Source: CAZMVY01 sp964617875
GTDB lineage: Bacteria; Planctomycetota; Phycisphaerae; UBA1845; PWPN01
NCBI GenBank assembly: GCA_964617875.1
Contig: CAZUAI010000129.1
Span: 1 to 10,088 of the forward strand
Direction: 5' to 3'
Length of the DNA: 10,088 nucleotides
In this document: one piece after another, positions 6,151-10,088 of the stretch
How the letters are laid out: every line of letters begins with the position of its first letter
Numbering within the stretch: position 1 is the stretch's first letter
Made by a program: the position numbers and the translations under genes
Notes under the pieces: generated by a model
The model's input: only the letters and a program-made list of their open reading frames with translations
Told to the model about the DNA's origin: nothing
Database searches by the model: none

Positions 6151-6714
6151 TCAGGAAGTCTCCACGAAATAATCCGGACTCGCGAAGATCCGGTCGATCC
6201 GGTCTTCGAGAGATTCCAGCTCCAGCTCGTCCGTCCGATCGCCGGAGTGGGTCGCCCAGGCGTTGATCTCCGCGTCGAGCCACGCCATGTCCGTCGTCAG
6301 GGAATCGAGGAAATCCCCCGCGTCCTCGATCGCTCCCCAGGCGGCGACGAAGCTGTCGCCGATGGACAACGATTCGGTCGGCGTCGTCGGTGTTGTCGGT
6401 GTCGTCATGTGGAACCGGCTGAGGCCAACGGCTGCTGCAATCACTGCCGCCGCCGACAACGCGGCAAGACCCCGATAGCGAATGCTCCGGGAACTGCCCG
6501 CCAGCGCCTGGCGCACGGCGGCCTTCGTGCCGTCAACCGCAGAACGCGGCGGGGCGGGCGTCGGGATCTCCGCCAGCCATTCCTCGTCCAGCGCCGTTCG
6601 TACGGCGTCGCGAATCTGCGCAACGGTCTTCGCCGAAGGTCCCGGTGTCGCAAAGGACGCCAGCCAACGCTCGTCGCGTTCCAGCTCGGCCTGTCTGGTT
6701 TCGTCGAAGTCCAT
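6151..6714 (-). CDS. membrane anti-sigma factor (no zinc-finger motif)
   Basis: The 187-residue protein begins 14 bp after the sigma factor stop, which is why it is read as the cognate anti-sigma. The cytoplasmic part (residues 1-79) is charged and helical. One transmembrane helix is at ~80-99 (YRGLAALSAAAVIAAAVGLS). A Thr/Pro stretch (TTPTTPTTPT, ~104-113) follows, then an acidic outer domain of ~70 residues. The HxxxCxxC motif of zinc anti-sigma domains is absent; the protein has no cysteine at all. Release by proteolysis, or by a partner on the outside, would be expected rather than thiol oxidation. ATG 6714 is chosen because TGGAGG (6725-6720) lies 5 nt upstream; an ATG at 6753 would overlap the sigma gene and lacks such a site. 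No sequence family is recognised; the role is inferred from topology and position. Confidence 0.72.
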   Translation of the reverse strand: MDFDETRQAELERDERWLASFATPGPSAKTVAQIRDAVRTALDEEWLAEIPTPAPPRSAVDGTKAAVRQALAGSSRSIRYRGLAALSAAAVIAAAVGLSRFHMTTPTTPTTPTESLSIGDSFVAAWGAIEDAGDFLDSLTTDMAWLDAEINAWATHSGDRTDELELESLEDRIDRIFASPDYFVETS

Positions 6715-6728
6715 CGTCGCCTCCACGC

Positions 6729-7322
6729 TCACTCTGCCGCCTCGGCTCCCCATTCGCGGCCGTTCTCGCTCATCAGTTGTCGCAGTCGCTGCAGCCCCCT
6801 GTGGGCCCTCGCGAGGGCTGTCCCCAGGGGGGTGTCCATGATCTCGGCAATCTCCCGGAACGGCAGATCCGAGAAATGGCGTAGCAGGATCACCTCCCGC
6901 TCAGGGCCCGATAACTGGTTCAACGCCCACCGCAACCGGTCCGTGTCCTCCGCAAGCCTCAAACGCCGCGAGGGGTCGGCGTCCTCAGCGTCGCTGCAGA
7001 CCCTCGTCAGGCCGTCCCCGCCGCCCTCCCCGCCTGCCGGGCATGGTGCCGCTCTCGTACGCCGCACCCGGTCTCGAACGAGGTTCGTGGCGATCCGAAA
7101 CAGCCACGCGTCAAACCGCCCGTCATGCTCGTAGCGACCGATCATCTTCACGACGCGAACGAAAAGCTCCTGCAGCAGATCCTCAGCATCGTGCCCGGAA
7201 CCCGTCAGCCGGAAAAGATAGCCGTACAGCCGAGTGCTATAGCACTCGATCAGCGCATCGTACGCGGTCGGGTCCCGAGCCTTGGCCCGGCGAATGAGAT
7301 CTGCCAGCTCGTCCGCGTCCAT
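6729..7322 (-). CDS. ECF-family RNA polymerase sigma factor (sigma-E/RpoE-like)
   Basis: The 197-residue protein directs RNA polymerase to a stress- or signal-specific promoter set. Region 2 spans ~18-90: AEDLLQELFVRVVKMIGRYEHDGRFDAWLFRIATNLVRDRVRR contains the core-binding and -10 recognition helices. A Gly-rich linker is at ~91-115. Region 4 spans ~133-184, with LSGPEREVILLRHFSDLPFREIAEIMDTPLGTALARAHRGLQRLR as the helix-turn-helix for -35 recognition. There is no region 1 or 3 and no C-terminal extension, as is usual for ECF factors. ATG 7322 begins MDADELADLIRRA, the natural start of region 2; the frame extends upstream but that part is low-quality Arg/Pro sequence. Its ribosome binding site is weak (GGAC 5 nt upstream). 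It heads the operon with the anti-sigma and the exported helical protein. Confidence 0.93.
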   Translation of the reverse strand: MDADELADLIRRAKARDPTAYDALIECYSTRLYGYLFRLTGSGHDAEDLLQELFVRVVKMIGRYEHDGRFDAWLFRIATNLVRDRVRRTRAAPCPAGGEGGGDGLTRVCSDAEDADPSRRLRLAEDTDRLRWALNQLSGPEREVILLRHFSDLPFREIAEIMDTPLGTALARAHRGLQRLRQLMSENGREWGAEAAE

Positions 7323-7439
7323 AGGTTGTCCGTTATTCCTAACGCCCGCCGTGCCCGGAAATTGCCGGGTCGGCCCCCGGTTCGCGGCCCCTGTCCTGCG
7401 TCGTGGCGGGGCTGGCTTTTTACGCCATCGAGGGCCCGC

Positions 7440-7467
7440 TTGCAAAACCGGGCGGGGGCATTATACT
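7440..7467 (+). promoter_or_regulatory. promoter of rpmB
   Basis: TTGCAA at 7440-7445 and TATACT at 7462-7467 are 16 bp apart; the -10 matches at 5 of 6 positions. Transcription would start near 7474, about 32 nt before the rpmB ATG. Confidence 0.6.
7460..7465 (-). promoter_or_regulatory. possible -10 element of the ECF sigma operon
   Basis: The minus strand reads a perfect TATAAT here, overlapping the rpmB -10 on the other strand by four bases. No good -35 lies 16-18 bp upstream of it, so an activator, or a different sigma for the main promoter, may be involved. The leader to the sigma ATG would be about 130 nt. Confidence 0.3.
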
Positions 7468-7505
7468 CAATGGTCTTTGTTGAGGCGGAAATCACGAGGT
7501 GGAGC

Positions 7506-7772
7506 ATGGCTCGCGTTTGCTACTTTACCGGTCGTCGGACATCCAGCGGACGGCAGATTACCCGTCGCGGCAAGGCCAAGTACCTCGGCGGCGTCGGCCG
7601 CAAGGTTACCGGCAAGACCAAGCGGAAATTCAAGCCCAACATCCAGCGGGTCCGTACGGTGTTGGATGGAAAACCTGTGCGTCTCCGGGTCAGTACTCGG
7701 GCGATCCGCATGGGCTTGATCGTCAAGCCGCTGAAGCGCAACTACGTAAAGCCCGAAGCGGCCGCCAAGTAG
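7506..7772 (+). CDS. rpmB: 50S ribosomal protein bL28
   Basis: The 88-residue basic protein of the large ribosomal subunit starts MARVCYFTGRRTSSG and continues with KRKFKPNIQRVRTVLDGKPVRLRVSTRAIR, the conserved bL28 core. Compared with the common form, the region between the N-terminal CxxTG and the RKFKPN block includes an additional AKYLGGVGRKVTG-like segment. Only one cysteine is present (Cys5), so the protein does not carry the four-cysteine zinc site of C+ bL28 paralogues. The ATG is chosen because GAGG (7496-7499) lies 6 nt upstream and it matches the family start. It has its own promoter and is not next to rpmG. Its stop is 25 bp from the end of the convergent DUF309 gene. Confidence 0.95.
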   Translation: MARVCYFTGRRTSSGRQITRRGKAKYLGGVGRKVTGKTKRKFKPNIQRVRTVLDGKPVRLRVSTRAIRMGLIVKPLKRNYVKPEAAAK

Positions 7773-7797
7773 CATCCGCGGTGCCGGCCTCCCCCGG

Positions 7798-8391
7798 TCA
7801 GCTCGCTCGTGCTTCGGTTGCCGGGCCGGGCTGCGCCTCGTCGCCCCCCAACACGATATACGGATACCTCTCCATGTCGTGAATGCCCGGGGCCGTTCCA
7901 CCGGGACCGGTTCGTGCGTAGTAACTGTTGACCGCTTCCAGCCAGGCGCGGACCGGAAGGCCCATGTACCGTTCGCCGTTGCCCTTCCGCCGCAGATGCT
8001 CAAGCAGGGGGGCGAGCCCGGCGTTGGCCTTGGCCAGGAGACGTTCAACGCTGGCCATCACACCCATTTCCAGCTTGAGGTGGCACACGGCGATCTGGAT
8101 CAGGGCCTGCAGGAAACGCCTCTGCGCCGTGTCGTGCCCGGCAAACCGCCACAAGGCCTCCCACGCTTCGTGGGCCTCCCACCAGTAGCCGAGGTTGTAC
8201 AGGTCGCAGCCGAACAGATAATCGGGGCTCCGGTGCCACTGGTCCGGCGGCACCCAGATGGGCGTGCGTGTCCGGCGAGCCCGGCCCTGATAGTCGTGGC
8301 CCCGCGGGTCGCGCGTGGGATGCGGTGTGCGGCCCGGGACGAAGGTATAGGGGGGCAGCAAGAAGTCGGTGTAGCGAGGGGGCCGGGTCAT
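7798..8391 (-). CDS. DUF309 family protein
   Basis: The 197-residue, probably cytoplasmic protein carries the DUF309 signature. FGCDLYNLGYWWEAHEAWEALW at 60-81 contains the family's F-N-x-G-x-Y-W-E-A-H-E-x-W-E pattern, followed by the helix FLQALIQIAVCHLKLEMG at 93-110. The family is a compact helical domain of unknown function. This member has about 55 extra N-terminal residues rich in Pro and Arg (RYTDFLLPPYTFVPGRTPHPT) and a C-terminal tail of ~50 residues (MERYPYIVLGGDEAQPG). The ATG at 8391 has GGAG only 1 nt upstream, too close for normal initiation, and a TACAAT 9 nt upstream, so the mRNA may be almost leaderless. It is convergent with rpmB and divergent from the ceramidase-like gene; neither neighbour explains its role. 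Confidence 0.85.
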   Translation of the reverse strand: MTRPPRYTDFLLPPYTFVPGRTPHPTRDPRGHDYQGRARRTRTPIWVPPDQWHRSPDYLFGCDLYNLGYWWEAHEAWEALWRFAGHDTAQRRFLQALIQIAVCHLKLEMGVMASVERLLAKANAGLAPLLEHLRRKGNGERYMGLPVRAWLEAVNSYYARTGPGGTAPGIHDMERYPYIVLGGDEAQPGPATEARAS

Positions 8392-8400
8392 GCTCCGGGC

Positions 8401-8406
8401 ATTGTA
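8401..8406 (-). promoter_or_regulatory. candidate -10 element of the DUF309 gene
   Basis: The minus strand reads TACAAT, 5 of 6 to consensus, ending 9 nt before the ATG. No convincing -35 is present. Transcription would begin 1-3 nt before the start codon. Confidence 0.3.
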
Positions 8407-8502
8407 GGCTTATGCTGGGGCGTGGAACACCTGGGGGAGGTTCGGGCGCTGAGTTCCTCAACGCCGGGAGGTGGAAAAGTGGGAAAGCGGAAGAGTAAGA
8501 AA

Positions 8503-9960
8503 ATGAGAAATATCGCCGTGCGGTCCCCGTGGATTGGCGTCTTTGCGTTTTCGTGGTCGGTGTTGGCTTCTGCCGCTTCCGTGGCGGGGGATTCGGGCGG
8601 GATGGCGCTGGCGGGGTTTGCCGAAGTGGACATCACGCCGCCCTTGGGAGTCGCCATGGGCGGTCGGGGGTGCAGCGACGAGATCTCGACCGACGTCATC
8701 GACCCGCTGTTCGCCCACGCGACGGTCCTCAGGGACGCGGCCGGCGCCGGGCTGGCCATCGTCTCGTTCGACCTGATCGGTCTCGGTCGGACGTTCAGCG
8801 ACCGGCTTCGCGCGGACGTCGCCCGCCGGATCGGCATTCCCGAGGATTGCGTGATCTTTAACTTCTCGCACACGCACAGCGGCCCCATGATGTACCGTGA
8901 GTACATCGCGGCCTGCGGCGAGCCGAATGACGTCGAGCGTCGCTACTTCGTCGAGCTGGCCCGCAAGACGCTCGACGTGTGCTCGAAAGCGGCGGCCGGC
9001 CTCGCGCCCGCGGTGGCCGAGGTTTACGAGGGCACCAGCGACATGGGGATCCACCGCCGCGGCCGGTCGCCGGACGACACGTTCTCGCGCGTGCCCGACC
9101 CGAAGGGGCCGTATGATCCGACCGTCTGGATCCTGCGGTTTGCGACGCCGGAGGCGAAGACCCGCGCGGTCGTGTTCTCGTATGCGTGCCATGCGGTGAC
9201 GGTGTACGGGCACGCGAAGACGAGCCTCTCGGCCGACTACCCGGGCGTCTGCCGGCGGGAGATCCGCGCGGCCCTCGATCCGGATGTGCATGTGCAGTTC
9301 CTCCAGGGGCCCGGGGGCAACGTTCGCCCTCGCTGTACGGCGGACCTGGCGACGGGCGTGTTCCAGATGGCCGTGCCGCACGCGAAGGAGACGGCCGGTC
9401 GCGAGTTGGCCACGGCCGTGCTGGCGGGCCTGAAGCGGCCGGGACGGCCGATTTCCCTGCGTCTCGCGGCACATTCGGCCCGCATTGATCTGCCGCGAGG
9501 CGAACCGCCGCCCAAGACGTTCTATGAGGAGGTTGTCCGCACAAAGACGGACTACACCGCCCGTGCCGCGCGCTACTGGCTCGAGCAATACAAGCAGGGC
9601 GGGCCGTCGCAGAAGACGGTCTCGTGGGTTGTCGGCGTCGTCCGCCTGGCGCCGGACCAGTGGATCTGCTGGTTCTCCGGCGAGCCGGTGGTGCAGTGGG
9701 CGACGTACGCCCGCCGGTGGTTCGGCGGCCGGCCGGTGGTGACGCTGGGCTACTGTCAGGAACTGTTCGGGTATCTGCCCGTCGATGAGGTGCTCGACCA
9801 GGGCGGCTACGAAGTGCGATCGTCGAACTACAACCGCCCCGGCAACCCCGCCCCGTTCGCCCGCGGCCTGAACGAGCGGATCCGCAAGTGCGTCGCCGAC
9901 TGCCTCGCCGGGATGGACCCGGCCACGACACGGCAAGCGTCCGATGCGTTCTTTCGTTAG
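8503..9960 (+). CDS. secreted neutral/alkaline ceramidase-like protein lacking the serine nucleophile
   Basis: The 485-residue exported protein has a signal peptide (MRNIAVRSPWIGVFAFSWSVLASAASVAG) and then the N-terminal domain of the neutral/alkaline non-lysosomal ceramidase family, from AGFAEVDITPPLGV at 37-50. Zinc-site residues are visible: His123 and His125 in FSHTHSGP, His230 in SYACHAVTV, and a candidate Glu394 in WFSGEP. GYLPVDEVLDQGGYEVRSS at 423-441 matches the family's late conserved block. Characterised enzymes hydrolyse the ceramide amide through a zinc-bound water and a Ser in GDVSPN; here that place reads QGPGGNVRP, with Arg instead of Ser. The protein is also shorter than the ~650-residue ceramidases and lacks their C-terminal Ig-like domain. 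The substrate is therefore unknown. A GTG at 8479, with GGGAGG 7 nt upstream, is an alternative start that would add eight mostly basic residues to the signal peptide. Confidence 0.88.
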   Translation: MRNIAVRSPWIGVFAFSWSVLASAASVAGDSGGMALAGFAEVDITPPLGVAMGGRGCSDEISTDVIDPLFAHATVLRDAAGAGLAIVSFDLIGLGRTFSDRLRADVARRIGIPEDCVIFNFSHTHSGPMMYREYIAACGEPNDVERRYFVELARKTLDVCSKAAAGLAPAVAEVYEGTSDMGIHRRGRSPDDTFSRVPDPKGPYDPTVWILRFATPEAKTRAVVFSYACHAVTVYGHAKTSLSADYPGVCRREIRAALDPDVHVQFLQGPGGNVRPRCTADLATGVFQMAVPHAKETAGRELATAVLAGLKRPGRPISLRLAAHSARIDLPRGEPPPKTFYEEVVRTKTDYTARAARYWLEQYKQGGPSQKTVSWVVGVVRLAPDQWICWFSGEPVVQWATYARRWFGGRPVVTLGYCQELFGYLPVDEVLDQGGYEVRSSNYNRPGNPAPFARGLNERIRKCVADCLAGMDPATTRQASDAFFR

Positions 9961-9964
9961 TCCG

Positions 9965-10037
9965 CCCCTTCCGCGAGATCGCGGGTCCAGGGTCCGTGTC
10001 ATCAAGTCTGGATCCCCGTGTTCGGAGGAGGGATGAC
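9965..10037. repeat. dispersed palindromic intergenic repeat, copy 2 (diverged)
   Basis: The core GGGTCCAGGGTCCGTGTCA (from 9983) is identical over 19 bases to copy 1 (from 1661). It is followed after a 3-4 base variable part by the shared AGTCTGGATCC and ends in the same GGATGAC. The left arm has changed sequence but still pairs (CCGCG-AGAT-CGCGG at 9971-9984). The right arm is 3 nt longer and imperfect. It starts a few bases after the ceramidase-like stop codon and could act as a 3' mRNA structure for that gene. Confidence 0.75.
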
Positions 10038-10088
10038 CCCCAAGTTGCATAATCCGCACCTCGCACGAGCGAAGATCGTACGGATGGG

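Noticed and set aside
6370..6410. Short tandem repeat encoding TTPTTPTTPT in the anti-sigma gene
   Set aside because: It is a low-complexity linker inside a coding region just after the transmembrane helix; there are too few units for a CRISPR or a meaningful minisatellite.
7879..8502. Long N-terminal extension of the ceramidase-like frame
   Set aside because: It runs antisense through the DUF309 gene, whose motif is clear, and the signal peptide begins only at 8503 (or 8479).
8458..10059. A 533-codon open frame on the minus strand opposite the ceramidase-like gene
   Set aside because: Its composition (Arg, Gly, His, Pro-rich, no domains) is typical of the antisense shadow of a GC-rich gene, and the plus strand has clear family motifs.

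Overview
The window is high-GC DNA, and its gene content points to a planctomycete or a relative in the PVC group. The first gene ends in DxDxDG(D/x)xDLxDFxxFQxCFNGPN calcium-binding repeats. The window also holds a DUF1080 protein, a short neutral-ceramidase-like protein and an ECF sigma/anti-sigma pair, all of which are abundant in planctomycetes. This assignment is inferred from gene content; there is no rRNA or other phylogenetic marker apart from ribosomal protein bL28.

Layout from left to right. (1) The 3' end of a secreted PhoPQ-activated-like protein with a dockerin-like tail. (2) A single-gene unit for a corrinoid (B12)-binding protein, with its own TTGACA-type promoter and a textbook Rho-independent terminator. 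(3) About 390 bases without a convincing gene, holding two inverted repeats; one of these is a dispersed palindromic repeat whose second copy lies at the right end of the window. (4) A RluA/RluD-type pseudouridine synthase overlapping by one base a ThiO-like FAD-dependent amine oxidase. (5) On the minus strand, a secreted DUF1080 protein with its own promoter. (6) A minus-strand operon of ECF sigma factor, membrane anti-sigma factor and exported helical protein, with a strong hairpin between the last two. (7) Divergently, rpmB (bL28). (8) A minus-strand DUF309 protein. (9) A secreted neutral/alkaline ceramidase-like protein that lacks the usual serine nucleophile.

Most of the window is housekeeping and planctomycete accessory genes with no shared pathway. 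The one coherent system is the ECF sigma / anti-sigma / exported coiled-helix operon. It has the order of an envelope-stress circuit (sensor-effector, membrane anti-sigma, sigma), but the anti-sigma has no zinc-finger motif and the third protein is not a clear Spy/CpxP member. I found no CRISPR array, tRNA, rRNA, transposase, phage gene or defence system. No clearly new multi-gene system can be claimed. The best leads are the ECF operon, the serine-less ceramidase homologue, the dispersed palindrome and the signs of leaderless transcription.
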